Below, piece by piece: positions 34,290 to 44,160 of a stretch of 64,000 bases of DNA. Numbering within the stretch: the stretch's first letter is position 1; every line of letters starts with the position of its first letter. Source of the stretch: Nitrincola lacisaponensis (GTDB lineage: Bacteria; Pseudomonadota; Gammaproteobacteria; Pseudomonadales; Balneatricaceae); the NCBI RefSeq assembly GCF_000691225.1, contig NZ_JMSZ01000015.1:1-64000 (forward strand), written 5' to 3'. Under the pieces are notes generated by a model. The model was not told the origin of the DNA. It saw only the letters and a list, made by a program, of their open reading frames with translations, and did not search any database. Made by a program: the position numbers and the translations under genes.

Positions 34290-35150
34290 TTGCAATATGA
34301 TCTGCATCTGCACAGTACTGCTTCAGATGGCGCATTATCACCAGATGCGCTGATACATTTATGTGCAGAGAAAGGCCTGAAACTGGTTGCACTGACAGAT
34401 CATGACACGCTCTCGGGTATCCGTGCAGCACGCTCTGCTGCAGAAGCACTGGGGATGGCATTTATTCCCGGAGCGGAATTCAGCTGCCTTTGGCGACGTC
34501 AGACGTTGCATCTGCTGGGTGTTGGTTTGGATATAGACAGTCCTGTGCTGCAGGACTATTTAGATCAGCTGACCGCTATTCGTCAGCAGCGTGCAGAAAA
34601 AATAGCTTCAAAGCTGATTAAAAAAGGCATTGATGCATCCGTGCTGGTGCGTGCCCAGGCGATTGCCGGTGAGGTGAGTTTATGTCGTCCGCATTTTGCC
34701 AGGGCATTGGTTGAGCTGGGTGCTGTGCGCAGTGTCAAAGACGCTTTTGATATCTATCTCGGGCAGGGTAAGGTCGGCGATGTGAAAGCAGAGTGGCCTG
34801 ATATTGAGCGTGTAATAGAACTGATCCACCAGGCGGGTGGTCGAGCTATTTTGGCGCATCCGACAAAATATAATATGACATTTACACGTTTACGTTTGTT
34901 ATTCGAGGAGTTAAAAAGCTGGCAGTGTGATGCTATTGAGGTCAGTTATCCAGGTTTGAATCCTGATCAGGGACGCGAGTTGCTGCGTTGGGTAAAGCAT
35001 TATGGTTTTTTGTTGTCGGCAGGCAGTGATTTCCATTCACCAGAATCATCCTGGACAGCGCCAGGGCGCTTCCCGGAAATTGAGGTGAATGATCAGCATG
35101 TATTAAGTGCTCTGGTGCCGAGTGGTCAATTTAAGGCTCTGTGGAGCTAG
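34290..35150 (+). CDS. rnm: PHP-domain 5'-3' exoribonuclease Rnm (RNase AM)
   Basis: 286 residues. The start is TTG at 34290: GGAG is 7 bases upstream, and no ATG precedes the catalytic DLHLHS motif. PHP-domain metal-binding motifs: HLHSTASDG, TDHD, GAEFSC, RPHFAR, AHP and SAGSDFH. Orthologues (YciV/TrpH) remove 5' nucleotides from RNA and mature the 5' ends of 5S, 16S and 23S rRNA. The order rnm-yciO follows the E. coli arrangement. Start of a probable operon continuing to yciO. Confidence 0.92.
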   Translation: MQYDLHLHSTASDGALSPDALIHLCAEKGLKLVALTDHDTLSGIRAARSAAEALGMAFIPGAEFSCLWRRQTLHLLGVGLDIDSPVLQDYLDQLTAIRQQRAEKIASKLIKKGIDASVLVRAQAIAGEVSLCRPHFARALVELGAVRSVKDAFDIYLGQGKVGDVKAEWPDIERVIELIHQAGGRAILAHPTKYNMTFTRLRLLFEELKSWQCDAIEVSYPGLNPDQGRELLRWVKHYGFLLSAGSDFHSPESSWTAPGRFPEIEVNDQHVLSALVPSGQFKALWS

Positions 35151-35168
35151 TCGGCAGTGGAGGTCGAT

Positions 35169-35789
35169 GTGAGTCAGTTTTTTCAAATACACCCAGATAA
35201 CCCGCAAAAGCGTTTGATTACGCAGGCGGTGGAAATACTAAAAGAGGGTGGCGTTATTGTCTATCCAACAGATTGTGCTTATGCGCTTGGCTGTTGTCTG
35301 GAAAATAAAAAGGCGGTTGACCGTATTCGTCAAATTCGCCGACTGGACGATAAGCACAATTTTACATTGGTGTGTGGTGATCTGTCCGTGATATCGACCT
35401 ATGCCAAGGTGGATAACTCGGTCTATCGGTTATTAAAGGCGCATACTCCGGGTGCTTATACCTTTATATTGGACGCAACCAGTGAGGTGCCGCGACGCTT
35501 GTTGCATCCCAAGCGCCGAACCATCGGGATTCGTGTACCGGATAATGCTATCGTTGCGGCGCTGTTGGCTGAGCTGGGTGAGCCTATTATGAGTACCTCG
35601 CTGATTCTGCCTGATGAAACTGTCCCTTTAACTGACCCTTATGATATTCGTGATACGCTTCAGCATCATGTAGATCTGGTTATTGATGGCGGATTTTGTG
35701 GTATGGAAGCGACGAGTGTCATTAACCTTACAGGTGATGAACCGGAAGTATTGCGCGAAGGTGCCGGTAATATTTCTGTCTTTAATTAA
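35169..35789 (+). CDS. yciO: YciO, threonylcarbamoyl-AMP synthase-like (Sua5/YrdC family)
   Basis: 206 residues from GTG 35169, chosen because the protein then begins SQFFQIHPDNPQ like the known YciO N-terminus, and GGAGG lies 6 bases upstream. YrdC-fold core: GGVIVYPTDCAYALGC, then HNFTLVCGDLSVISTYAKV and PGAYTFIL, and IGIRVPD and MSTSLILPDE. It is related to the tRNA t6A enzyme TsaC. In E. coli YciO is a paralogue with weak or separate activity, so this is probably not the main t6A enzyme. It lies 18 bp after rnm. Confidence 0.9.
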   Translation: MSQFFQIHPDNPQKRLITQAVEILKEGGVIVYPTDCAYALGCCLENKKAVDRIRQIRRLDDKHNFTLVCGDLSVISTYAKVDNSVYRLLKAHTPGAYTFILDATSEVPRRLLHPKRRTIGIRVPDNAIVAALLAELGEPIMSTSLILPDETVPLTDPYDIRDTLQHHVDLVIDGGFCGMEATSVINLTGDEPEVLREGAGNISVFN

Positions 35790-35875
35790 TGTGTCCTATT
35801 TGACAACAATCATTGCAAAAGTTTTTACAGTGAAGATAATAGGCAGGTCAATAATACAAGGTGGGATTATTTAAC

Positions 35876-36271
35876 ATGTCTGATTTTATTAAAACCCTGT
35901 TGCGCAAAAACTCTTTAAGAAAGCAGTGTCAGGACGTTTCTGTTGCTGATATTGAAAAAGTCATTGCAGATCTGAATGATATTCTGGTCGAGCGTAAAGA
36001 GGATGAAGCGCGTCTGGCAGCTGAAGAAAGCAAGCGTATTGAAAAAATCGAGCAGATTCGTCTGGCGATGAAAGAGGCGGGTATCGATTTATCTGATCTG
36101 TCAGATGTTGTTGAAGCGTCTCCAAAGAAAACAGTCAAGGCAAAATATTATATTGTTGATGATGAGGGGGCTCGTCATGAGTGGTCCGGTCGCGGCAGAA
36201 CACCGGTAGTATTTGCTGAATACATGCAGGCTCGTGGTATTGGCAAAGACCAGCTGCCGAGCGCTGAATAA
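35876..36271 (+). CDS. H-NS-family nucleoid protein
   Basis: 131 residues from ATG 35876 (GTG 35861 alternative). N-terminal coiled-coil oligomerisation region (about 5-70, many Arg/Glu/Lys) and C-terminal DNA-binding domain (about 90-130) with the H-NS loop WSGRGRTPVVF. H-NS proteins silence AT-rich horizontally acquired genes. There is no close ribosome site. It sits between yciO and rluB, where many gammaproteobacteria carry scpA-scpB. It could silence the accessory region at the left of the window, but that is inference. Confidence 0.88.
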   Translation: MSDFIKTLLRKNSLRKQCQDVSVADIEKVIADLNDILVERKEDEARLAAEESKRIEKIEQIRLAMKEAGIDLSDLSDVVEASPKKTVKAKYYIVDDEGARHEWSGRGRTPVVFAEYMQARGIGKDQLPSAE

Positions 36272-36308
36272 TTGATTAATGTGTTTTTGATAAATCGGGA
36301 TTGCGTCA

Positions 36309-37214
36309 ATGTCAGATGAAAAACTTCAAAAAGTCTTGGCGCGCTCCGGAGTTGGCTCACGTCGTGAGATGGAGCGTTGGATCGAGACCGGCAGGGTCAT
36401 CGTTAATGGTCAGGTTGCTACGCTTGGAGATCGTGTCTCCGAAGCGGACCAGGTCAGAGTCGATGATCAGTCGGTTAAGCTGATTTTCGCATCAGAGTCG
36501 CCGAGGCGCGTACTTATTTATAACAAGCCCCTGGATGAGGTCTGTACTCGTCATGATCCGGAAGGGCGTCCCACTGTATTTGACAGTTTGCCACCCTTGA
36601 AGCAAGGGCGCTGGATTGTGGTGGGTCGCTTGGATATTAACACGACGGGGCTGCTGATTTTTACCACAGATGGTGAATTGGCCAATCGGTTAATGCATCC
36701 GTCGGCGCAGATAGACCGTGAATATGCCGTGCGTGTTCTGGGTGATGTGACAGATGAGATGCTGGAACGTCTGAAGCAGGGTGTGTTACTGGAAGATGGT
36801 ATGGCCCGCTTTACCGATGTGCGCTTTTTCGATGGTGAAGGTGCGAATAAGTGGTATCACTGCGTTCTGATGGAAGGGCGCAACCGGGAAGTACGTCGCC
36901 TGTGGGAATCCCAGGGTATTCAGGTGAACCGCCTGAAGCGTGTGCGTTTCGGACCGGTGTTTTTGCCGAGCGATGTCAAGGTGGGGACTTGGCGTGAGCT
37001 GGGTCGCAAGGAGTGTAATATCCTGGCGGCTGAAGTGGATCTGCCAGCGGATAACTCGCCTTTGAATAAAACGCCTGCGCAGCTGGAAGTTGAGGAGCGC
37101 CGTTTCCGTCGTCAGCGTGTTCGTCAACATGCAACAGATGGTCGATCAGATGTGCGTGCAGCGAAAAAGCCGCGCGGTCGTTCGGTTGGCAAGCGGAATT
37201 TGCGTAGTCGCTGA
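36309..37214 (+). CDS. rluB: 23S rRNA pseudouridine synthase RluB
   Basis: 301 residues. N-terminal S4 RNA-binding domain (about 6-58), then the RsuA/RluB catalytic domain with Asp109 in GRLDINTTGLLIFTTDG, and a basic C-terminal tail rich in Arg/Lys that contacts rRNA. It makes pseudouridine at position 2605 (E. coli numbering) of 23S rRNA. 38 bp after the H-NS-like gene, ending before a strong terminator. Confidence 0.94.
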   Translation: MSDEKLQKVLARSGVGSRREMERWIETGRVIVNGQVATLGDRVSEADQVRVDDQSVKLIFASESPRRVLIYNKPLDEVCTRHDPEGRPTVFDSLPPLKQGRWIVVGRLDINTTGLLIFTTDGELANRLMHPSAQIDREYAVRVLGDVTDEMLERLKQGVLLEDGMARFTDVRFFDGEGANKWYHCVLMEGRNREVRRLWESQGIQVNRLKRVRFGPVFLPSDVKVGTWRELGRKECNILAAEVDLPADNSPLNKTPAQLEVEERRFRRQRVRQHATDGRSDVRAAKKPRGRSVGKRNLRSR

Positions 37215-37233
37215 TTGGCGGTGTGTTTTCCAT

Positions 37234-37269
37234 AAAAAAGGTCATCGATTGCTGTCGATGACCTTTTTT
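37234..37269. terminator. Strong bidirectional terminator between rluB and yciK
   Basis: AAAAAAGGTCATCGA, loop TTGCTG, TCGATGACCTTTTTT: a 15-bp stem with A- and T-tracts on the two sides, usable by both convergent genes. Confidence 0.9.
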
Positions 37270-37273
37270 GTAT

Positions 37274-38017
37274 CTATCCCTGAGCGTCGATTGATTGCCC
37301 CTGAATGCCCTGGCTGTCGGGACCCATCAGGTAGAGGTATACCGGCATAATGTCGGCAGGTGTCGGCAGGGTCTCCGGGTTTTCGCCCGGATAGGCGTAG
37401 GCGCGCATGTTGGTGCGTGTTGCCCCTGGATTAATAGCGTTGACCCGTATATTCGGTGTGTTTTCCAGTTCATCTGCCAGTACCTGCATCAGTCCTTCGG
37501 TACCGAATTTTGATACAGCATAGGCACCCCAGTATGCCCGGCCCTTACGGCCGACGCTGGAGGAGGTGAATATAATTGAGGCATCTTCCGAAGCCGACAA
37601 GAGTGGCATCAATGTCTGTGTCAGCATGAACGGCGCATTGAGATTCACCTGCATCACCTGATGCCAGATCACCGGGTCATAGTTTTCAATCGGTGTTCTG
37701 ACGCCAAGCAGGCCGGCATTGTGCAGGATGCCATCCAGTCGCCCAAATTCCTGGTGCAGCGTGTTGCAGAGTTCTATGTAGTCGTGTTCGGTTGCAACTT
37801 CCAGGTTCATCGGGACGATGGCGGCCTGAGGGTGTCCGGCTGCTTCGATTTCATCGTATACCGTATCGAGCTTTTCCTGAGTGCGTCCCAGTAGAATGAC
37901 GGTGGCGCCATGTGCAGCATATTGTTTTGCTGCTTCACGGCCAATTCCTTCACCGGCACCGGTGACCAGCAGAATGCGGTCTTTCAGCAGGTCGGCGGGT
38001 GCTTGATATGAAAACAT
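37274..38017 (-). CDS. yciK: YciK-type short-chain dehydrogenase
   Basis: 247 residues. Rossmann motif TGAGEGIG, the NAG motif (HNAGLLG), catalytic Ser in the SSSVGRKG segment and Tyr-x3-Lys in GAYAVSKFG. The PGATRT motif follows. YciK is a conserved cytoplasmic oxidoreductase of unknown substrate. Gene order yciK-mupP-ubiG on the same strand is the pseudomonad arrangement. The start has no clear ribosome site but matches the family. Confidence 0.92.
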   Translation of the reverse strand: MFSYQAPADLLKDRILLVTGAGEGIGREAAKQYAAHGATVILLGRTQEKLDTVYDEIEAAGHPQAAIVPMNLEVATEHDYIELCNTLHQEFGRLDGILHNAGLLGVRTPIENYDPVIWHQVMQVNLNAPFMLTQTLMPLLSASEDASIIFTSSSVGRKGRAYWGAYAVSKFGTEGLMQVLADELENTPNIRVNAINPGATRTNMRAYAYPGENPETLPTPADIMPVYLYLMGPDSQGIQGQSIDAQG

Positions 38018-38042
38018 AGTGTTGAACTCCTGTGTGCCTTGA

Positions 38043-38726
38043 TTACGCCGCGGCGTTTGGATCTATAAGAGATTTTAGCAGTGGAAGCAGTTCGGTGGGG
38101 GTGTCGATGATAAAATCACTGCCCCAGGCTTCAGGCTGTTCTTCGGGCTGCAGGTAGCCGAAGCGTGCGGCGAGTGTGTACATGCCGGCGGCTTTACCGG
38201 CCTGAATGTCACGTACATGATCACCGACGTAGAGTGTACGTTGTGGCTGGCGGCCTATACGGTGACAGGCCAGTAGCAGTCCTTCCGGGTCAGGTTTGCT
38301 GCGCTGTACGTCATCCGGACAGATGGTGACGGCGCAGCGTTCTGCCAGTTGCAGCTGCTGCATGAGCGGGAGTGTAAATCGTGCGGGCTTGTTGGTCACA
38401 ACACCCCAGGGAATGCGTTGTGCGTCCAGCCAGTTCAACAGGCTGTCAAAGCCTTCAAACAGGCTGCTGTCCTGCCCTGGCATGGCTTCATAGCGGCTGA
38501 GCATGGCATTCAGCAGTCGCTCGAAGTCAGGGTGGGATTCGTTACAGCGAAAAGCTGTTTGAATGACAGCCCGGCCACCGTTGGAGACACTCAGGCGGAG
38601 TGTTTCATAGTCAATTGGTTCGCGCCCTTCCTGGTGCAGCAGCTCATTACAGATACGGTAAAAATCCGGTGCGGTGTCTACCAGAGAGCCATCCAGGTCA
38701 AAGAGCAGTGTGTCGATGTGACTCAT
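38043..38726 (-). CDS. mupP: N-acetylmuramic acid 6-phosphate phosphatase (HAD), MupP-like
   Basis: 227 residues, HAD superfamily subclass IA: motif [10 protein letters not shown] with nucleophile Asp10 and Asp12, motif II VVTNKP, motif III KPDPE, motif [12 protein letters not shown]. It resembles both phosphoglycolate phosphatase Gph and MupP. Its place between ubiG and yciK, as in Pseudomonas, favours MupP, which dephosphorylates MurNAc 6-phosphate in cell-wall recycling. Overlaps the ubiG stop by 4 bp (ATGA). Confidence 0.85.
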   Translation of the reverse strand: MSHIDTLLFDLDGSLVDTAPDFYRICNELLHQEGREPIDYETLRLSVSNGGRAVIQTAFRCNESHPDFERLLNAMLSRYEAMPGQDSSLFEGFDSLLNWLDAQRIPWGVVTNKPARFTLPLMQQLQLAERCAVTICPDDVQRSKPDPEGLLLACHRIGRQPQRTLYVGDHVRDIQAGKAAGMYTLAARFGYLQPEEQPEAWGSDFIIDTPTELLPLLKSLIDPNAAA

Positions 38727-39445
38727 GTGCGCTCCGGTTTGTGGGTGGCCATCATATAGTTGACGTCAACATCGGTGGGGTTTAACCGATACTGGCGTGT
38801 GAGCGGGTTGTAGGTCAGTCCGGTCATTTCACCCAGTATCAGTCCGCTCAGGCGAACCCAGTCTGCGAGTTCTGCCGGTCTAACGAATTTGTTGAAGTCA
38901 TGTGTTCCGGCCGGTACCAGTTTGAGCAGGTGTTCAGCGCCGAGAATGGCAAACAGATAGCTTTTCGGGTTGCGGTTCAGTGTCGACAGAAAAACCTGTC
39001 CGCCCGGTTTCACCAGTGCGGCGCAGGCATGGATGACAGATGCCGGATCGGGTACGTGTTCGATCATTTCCATGCAGGTGACTACGTCAAAGCTTTCGGG
39101 ATGCTGGCTGGCCATCTCTTCGGCTGTGATGCGCTGGTACTGGACCTTGACGCCGCTTTCCAGCCCATGCAATTTGGCAACTTTTAGCGGGGCTTCGCCC
39201 ATGTCGATGCCTGTGACATCGGCACCGCGCAGAGCCATGGCTTCAGAGAGAATGCCACCGCCGCAGCCGATATCGAGCACACGCTTGCCTGCCAGACCCG
39301 CGATGCGATCAATAAAGCCGACACGCAACGGGTTGATGTCATGCAGCGGTTTGAATTCGCTGTTGCGGTCCCACCAGCGACTGGCCAGCTCTTCAAACTT
39401 GGCGATCTCTGCCGGGTCCAGATTCAGCGTGTTGGGTTTGCTCAT
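38723..39445 (-). CDS. ubiG: Ubiquinone biosynthesis O-methyltransferase UbiG
   Basis: 240 residues from ATG 39445. SAM-binding motif [15 protein letters not shown] (about 60-75) and [13 protein letters not shown] motif III. It catalyses both O-methylation steps of ubiquinone synthesis. Membrane association in E. coli is through an amphipathic region. Transcribed divergently from gyrA. Confidence 0.95.
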   Translation of the reverse strand: MSKPNTLNLDPAEIAKFEELASRWWDRNSEFKPLHDINPLRVGFIDRIAGLAGKRVLDIGCGGGILSEAMALRGADVTGIDMGEAPLKVAKLHGLESGVKVQYQRITAEEMASQHPESFDVVTCMEMIEHVPDPASVIHACAALVKPGGQVFLSTLNRNPKSYLFAILGAEHLLKLVPAGTHDFNKFVRPAELADWVRLSGLILGEMTGLTYNPLTRQYRLNPTDVDVNYMMATHKPERT

Positions 39446-39523
39446 GGTCAATAAAATTCCAAATTAGTCGATTCAAGTGAATTCTAACACTCATTCCAGA
39501 GGTGAGTCAGCGTGTGTTTATGG

Positions 39524-39529
39524 TACAAT
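39524..39529 (+). promoter_or_regulatory. Candidate gyrA promoter -10 (extended)
   Basis: TGGTACAAT has a TGn extension before a TACAAT -10 hexamer, 64 bases before the gyrA ATG. The expected -35 is only a weak match (GTGAGT at spacing 16). Confidence 0.4.
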
Positions 39530-39593
39530 CGCCTGTTAATTAACTGCCGTATGAGCGGCGTGTAAGCATACCGAATCAAGGAACGCTGAGCGA

Positions 39594-42152
39594 ATGGGTG
39601 ATCTAGCCAAAGAAGTCCTGCCAGTCAATATTGAGGATGAGCTTAAACAGTCCTATCTCGATTATGCCATGAGCGTTATCGTCGGGCGTGCACTGCCTGA
39701 CGTACGTGATGGTCTCAAACCGGTACATCGCCGGGTATTGTTTGCCATGCACGAGCTGGGTAACGACTGGAATAAACCCTATAAGAAATCGGCCCGTGTG
39801 GTCGGTGATGTTATCGGTAAATACCACCCTCATGGGGACAGCGCCGTATATGACACGATTGTCCGAATGGCGCAGGATTTTTCCATGCGGGCCCCGCTGG
39901 TGGATGGTCAGGGGAACTTTGGTTCCGTTGATGGCGATTCCGCTGCGGCGATGCGTTATACCGAAATTCGTATGGCCAAGATCGCACATGATCTGCTGGC
40001 GGACCTGGATAAGGAAACGGTCGATTTCGTAGATAACTACGACGGTACTGAGCGTATTCCGGCGGTCCTGCCAACCCGCGTGCCCAACTTGCTGGTGAAT
40101 GGTTCTTCCGGTATAGCGGTGGGCATGGCAACCAATATTCCACCTCACAATCTGGGTGAAGTGGTAAAAGGGTGTCTGGCACTGATTGAACAGCCAGATC
40201 TGACCGTTGATGAGTTGATGGAGTATATTCCCGGTCCAGACTTCCCGACTGGCGGTATCATCAATGGCCGTGCCGGCATACTGCAGGCCTATCGTTCCGG
40301 ACGTGGCCGTATTTATGTACGTGCTCGTCACCATATCGAGGAAAACCCTCGTAATGGTCGCCCGATGCTGGTGATCACCGAGATTCCGTATCAGCTGAAC
40401 AAAGCGCGTACCATCGAAAAAATTGCTGAGCTGGTTAAAGAGAAAAAACTGGAAGGTATCAGTGAACTGCGTGACGAGTCAGACAAGGACGGTATGCGTA
40501 TCGTTATTGAGCTGCGTCGTGGCGAAGTGCCTGAAGTGATTATTAACAACCTGTTTACCCAGACGCAGCTGCAAAGTGTGTTCGGGATCAATATGGTGGC
40601 TCTGGTCGATGGCCAGCCACGTATTCTTGATCTCAAGACCATGCTGGAATGCTTTATTCTGCACCGTCGTGAGGTTGTTACACGTCGCACAGTGTACGAG
40701 CTGCGCAAGGCCCGTGAGCGCGGACATGTCCTGGAAGGTCTGGCGATTGCACTGGCCAATATCGATCCGGTGATTCAGCTGATTAAAGAGTCACCGACGC
40801 CGGCAGATGCCCGTGAGCGCCTGGTGGCGATGCCCTGGCAGCCGGGTGAAGTGGTGAATATGCTGGAACGTGCCGGTGAAGACGCCTGCCGTCCGGAAGA
40901 CCTGGAACCTCAGTATGGCCTGAGAGACGGGCACTATTATTTGTCGCCTGTTCAGGCTCAGGCCATTCTGGATCTGCGTCTGCACCGTCTGACTGGTCTT
41001 GAGCATGAAAAACTGATTGCCGAATATCGCAGCCTGGTCGAGCGTATTGCCGAGTTGCTGTTGATTCTGTCGTCCCGTGAACGTCTGATGGAAGTGATTC
41101 GTGAAGAGCTGGAAGCCGTTGTGGCGGAGTATGCAAATGCTCGTCGTACTGAAATCATGGCTTCCCAGCAGGATCTGACCGTTGCAGATCTGATCACGGA
41201 AGAAGACATGGTTCTGACCATTTCTCACAGTGGTTATGCCAAGACCCAACCGCTGGATGCCTACCAGGCGCAGCGTCGCGGTGGCAAGGGCAAGTCAGCG
41301 ACAGCGATGAAGGATGAAGACTTTATCGAGCACCTGCTGATTGCCAATACACATGATACGGTCCTGTGCTTCACCAGCCGCGGTAAGGTGTACTGGCTGA
41401 AAGTCTATGAAATTCCACCGGCCAGCCGAGCCTCACGTGGTCGTCCTCTGGTCAATATCCTGCCGTTGGAGGAAGGTGAGCGCGTCAATACCATCCTGCC
41501 GGTCAAGGAGTTTGATGAAGATCGCTTTATCTTCATGGCCACTGCACAGGGAACCGTGAAGAAAACGCCATTGCAGAGTTTCTCCCGTCCTCGCAGTACC
41601 GGTCTGATTGCGCTGGATATCGTCGAAGGCGATTGTCTGGTGGGTGCGGCGATTACCAATGGTAATGATGATGTCATGCTGGTCACCAGTGCAGGCAAGG
41701 CAGTGCGCTTCAATGAGCAGGATGTACGTCCGATGGGTCGTACAGCACGCGGTGTTCGTGGTGTGCGTATGCCGGAAGATGCCAGCGTCATTTCGCTGAT
41801 CATTCCTCAGCAGGATGGCAAGATTCTGACAGCCTCTGAAAAAGGCTATGGCAAGCAAACCGCTGTCGAAGACTTCCCGTTACGTGGTCGTGGTGGTCAG
41901 GGTGTGATTGCCATGCAGTGTACTGAGCGTAATGGTGCGCTGGCAGGTGCCGTGCAGGTATTCAACGGCGATGGTGTCATGCTGATCAGTAACCGTGGCA
42001 CTCTGGTGCGTACACGCACAGATGAAATCTCGGTACTGGGACGTAATACTCAGGGCGTGATGCTGATTCGCCTGAGTGAGGATGAAAAGCTGGTAGGACT
42101 GGCGCGTATTGAAGAGCCAGATGAAGAAGAAGCCGAGTCAGAAGCGGATTAA
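39594..42152 (+). CDS. gyrA: DNA gyrase subunit A
   Basis: 852 residues. N-terminal breakage-reunion domain with catalytic Tyr122 ([10 protein letters not shown]), tower and coiled-coil domains, then the C-terminal six-bladed wrapping domain carrying the GyrA box QRRGGKG at about 560. The quinolone-resistance region reads GDSAVYD with Ser83 and Asp87, the susceptible type. Together with GyrB it introduces negative supercoils. It starts a long probable operon: serC follows after 8 bp. Confidence 0.98.
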   Translation: MGDLAKEVLPVNIEDELKQSYLDYAMSVIVGRALPDVRDGLKPVHRRVLFAMHELGNDWNKPYKKSARVVGDVIGKYHPHGDSAVYDTIVRMAQDFSMRAPLVDGQGNFGSVDGDSAAAMRYTEIRMAKIAHDLLADLDKETVDFVDNYDGTERIPAVLPTRVPNLLVNGSSGIAVGMATNIPPHNLGEVVKGCLALIEQPDLTVDELMEYIPGPDFPTGGIINGRAGILQAYRSGRGRIYVRARHHIEENPRNGRPMLVITEIPYQLNKARTIEKIAELVKEKKLEGISELRDESDKDGMRIVIELRRGEVPEVIINNLFTQTQLQSVFGINMVALVDGQPRILDLKTMLECFILHRREVVTRRTVYELRKARERGHVLEGLAIALANIDPVIQLIKESPTPADARERLVAMPWQPGEVVNMLERAGEDACRPEDLEPQYGLRDGHYYLSPVQAQAILDLRLHRLTGLEHEKLIAEYRSLVERIAELLLILSSRERLMEVIREELEAVVAEYANARRTEIMASQQDLTVADLITEEDMVLTISHSGYAKTQPLDAYQAQRRGGKGKSATAMKDEDFIEHLLIANTHDTVLCFTSRGKVYWLKVYEIPPASRASRGRPLVNILPLEEGERVNTILPVKEFDEDRFIFMATAQGTVKKTPLQSFSRPRSTGLIALDIVEGDCLVGAAITNGNDDVMLVTSAGKAVRFNEQDVRPMGRTARGVRGVRMPEDASVISLIIPQQDGKILTASEKGYGKQTAVEDFPLRGRGGQGVIAMQCTERNGALAGAVQVFNGDGVMLISNRGTLVRTRTDEISVLGRNTQGVMLIRLSEDEKLVGLARIEEPDEEEAESEAD

Positions 42153-42160
42153 CTACACAC

Positions 42161-43243
42161 ATGACACGTACATTTAATTTTAGTGCGGGGCCGGCGGCAC
42201 TGCCGGATGAAGTGTTACTGGAAGCTCAACGGGATTTGTGTGATTGGCAGGGTAAAGGCCTGTCAATCATGGAAATGAGCCATCGCAGTGATGAATTTGT
42301 GGCGGTGGCGGAACGCGCTGAACAGGATTTGCGTGATCTGATGTCGATACCGGATGAGTATCGCGTACTTTTCCTGCAAGGCGGTGCAACCAGTCAATTT
42401 GCGATGCTGCCGATGAATATGCTGCGAGGCAAGACGCGTGCAGATTACATCAATACCGGCATCTGGTCGAAAAAGGCGATAGCAGAAGCCAAGCGTTACT
42501 GTGATGTGCATCTGGCGGCCTCTACGGAAGCTGATCGTTTCCTCAGAGCACCTGATGCTGCAGAGATCCAGCTTAGTGCGGAAACAGCCTATCTGCACTA
42601 CACCAGCAATGAGACCATTGGCGGGGTGCAGTTTGATTTCATTCCTGATACTGGTGATGTGCCGCTGGTTGTGGATATGTCATCTGATATTCTGTCCTGC
42701 CCGCTGGATGTCAGCCGGTTCGGCGTGATCTATGCCGGTGCGCAGAAAAACATTGGCCCTGCCGGCCTGACGGTCGTGATTGTGCGGGATGACCTGCTGG
42801 GTCAGACGTTGCCTGGAACTCCCACCATGTATGATTATCAGGTACATGCCCAGGGCGGCTCGATGCACAATACACCACCCACCTTTGGCTGGTATCTGGC
42901 AGGTCTGGTGTTCCAGTGGTTGAAGCGTCAGGGCGGTGTGCAGGCGATGGCCGAGGTGAATCGCCGCAAGGCGGCAAAACTCTATGCAGCAATCGATCAG
43001 AGTGCGTTTTATGCCAATCCGATTGCAGTTTCCAGCCGTTCAATCATGAATGTACCCTTTACGCTGGCAGATGATGCGCTGGATGCCATCTTCCTGAAGG
43101 AAGCTGAAGCGGCCGGTTTGCTGAATCTGCAGGGCCACCGATCAGTGGGGGGCATGCGTGCCAGTCTGTACAATGCTGTCCCTGAAGCGGCCGTAGATGC
43201 ACTGGTCAGCTTTATGGCAGATTTCGAGAAGCGTCATGGCTGA
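42161..43243 (+). CDS. serC: Phosphoserine aminotransferase
   Basis: 360 residues, PLP-dependent class-V aminotransferase. The Schiff-base lysine lies in GAQKNIGPAG (about 198). N-terminal FNFSAGPAALP is diagnostic. It makes phosphoserine from 3-phosphohydroxypyruvate and also serves pyridoxal phosphate synthesis. Its last 8 bases overlap the pheA start. Confidence 0.97.
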   Translation: MTRTFNFSAGPAALPDEVLLEAQRDLCDWQGKGLSIMEMSHRSDEFVAVAERAEQDLRDLMSIPDEYRVLFLQGGATSQFAMLPMNMLRGKTRADYINTGIWSKKAIAEAKRYCDVHLAASTEADRFLRAPDAAEIQLSAETAYLHYTSNETIGGVQFDFIPDTGDVPLVVDMSSDILSCPLDVSRFGVIYAGAQKNIGPAGLTVVIVRDDLLGQTLPGTPTMYDYQVHAQGGSMHNTPPTFGWYLAGLVFQWLKRQGGVQAMAEVNRRKAAKLYAAIDQSAFYANPIAVSSRSIMNVPFTLADDALDAIFLKEAEAAGLLNLQGHRSVGGMRASLYNAVPEAAVDALVSFMADFEKRHG

Positions 43244-44141
43244 TACACAGACTCCTGAATCCAGTTCCGACAGCCTGGATGCTGATACAGCTCTGCTGGC
43301 GTTGCGTCAGCAGATCGACAGCATAGATCAGCAGATTCAGGTACTGATTAACCAGCGTGCGGCCTGTGCTCAGCAGGTGGCTGAGGTCAAGCTGCGTTGC
43401 AGTCCTCAGCATCCAGCCGTGTTTTACCGCCCTGAGCGTGAAGCTCAGGTGCTGCGGCGGGTGATGGAACGTAATGACGGACCACTTCCTGGCAAGGATA
43501 TGGCGCGTTTGTTTCGTGAAATCATGTCCGTCTGCCTGGCGTTGGAGCAGCCTTTGAATGTGGCTTACCCCGGACCCGAAGGCAGCTATACAGAGCAGGC
43601 TGTCCGCAAGCATTTTGGCTTTTCTGTCAAAGGTGTGGCCATGAGTGATGCTGAACAGGCTTTCAAGGCAGTCGAGCAGGGGCACTGTCATTATGCGGTC
43701 ACCCCCGTTGAAAGTACGCATGAAGGTCTGGTCAGTCATACACTGGACTTGTTTCGCCGCTATGATTTGCGCATTTGTGGTGAAGTCGAGCTGGTGCTTG
43801 ATCCTGTGGATGACAAGAGCCTGGCGGCGGATACACGCTATCTGGTATTGGGCAAGCAGTATGTTGCACCCAGCGGCAAAGACAAAACGTCGATTTTGTT
43901 ATCCATGCGTGATCAGCCCGGGGTGTTGCATGATGTGCTGGGGGCCTTCCGTCAGCGCAGTATCAGCCTGACGCGCCTGGAAAGTCGAACCTTGCACCAG
44001 GGTCAGGAGCACTACTCTTTATTCTATATTGATTTTGAAGGGCATCAGGAAGATGCGCCGATAAAAGGCTTGTTGAGCGAATTGTCTCAGGGGCCGGATA
44101 CGCTTAAAGTGCTGGGGTCCTATCCCAGAGCTGTTCTCTGA
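43236..44141 (+). CDS. pheA: Chorismate mutase/ACT protein; PheA with an internally deleted prephenate dehydratase domain
   Basis: 301 residues from ATG 43236 (overlapping serC by 8 bp), against about 360-390 in normal P-proteins. The chorismate mutase domain (about 17-105, LRQQIDSIDQQIQVLINQRAACAQQVAEVK) and the C-terminal ACT domain (about 215-295, GVLHDVLGAF and LTRLESRT) are intact. The dehydratase domain starts normally (NVAYPGPEGSYTE, 108-120) but jumps after CGEVEL (181-186) through about 10 residues to ADTRYLVLG (198-206). It omits some 78 residues that include the usual HCLLV, SHPQ and AAIA segments. The PxEN motif reads PVES. The mutase is expected active and the dehydratase inactive. 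The frame is clean, with no stop or frameshift. An assembly error is possible. Confidence 0.85.
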   Translation: MADTQTPESSSDSLDADTALLALRQQIDSIDQQIQVLINQRAACAQQVAEVKLRCSPQHPAVFYRPEREAQVLRRVMERNDGPLPGKDMARLFREIMSVCLALEQPLNVAYPGPEGSYTEQAVRKHFGFSVKGVAMSDAEQAFKAVEQGHCHYAVTPVESTHEGLVSHTLDLFRRYDLRICGEVELVLDPVDDKSLAADTRYLVLGKQYVAPSGKDKTSILLSMRDQPGVLHDVLGAFRQRSISLTRLESRTLHQGQEHYSLFYIDFEGHQEDAPIKGLLSELSQGPDTLKVLGSYPRAVL

Positions 44142-44160
44142 CTTATACAGGAATGCATGC

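Noticed and set aside
39600-40334. Minus-strand frame of 243 codons inside gyrA
   Set aside because: Shadow of gyrA.
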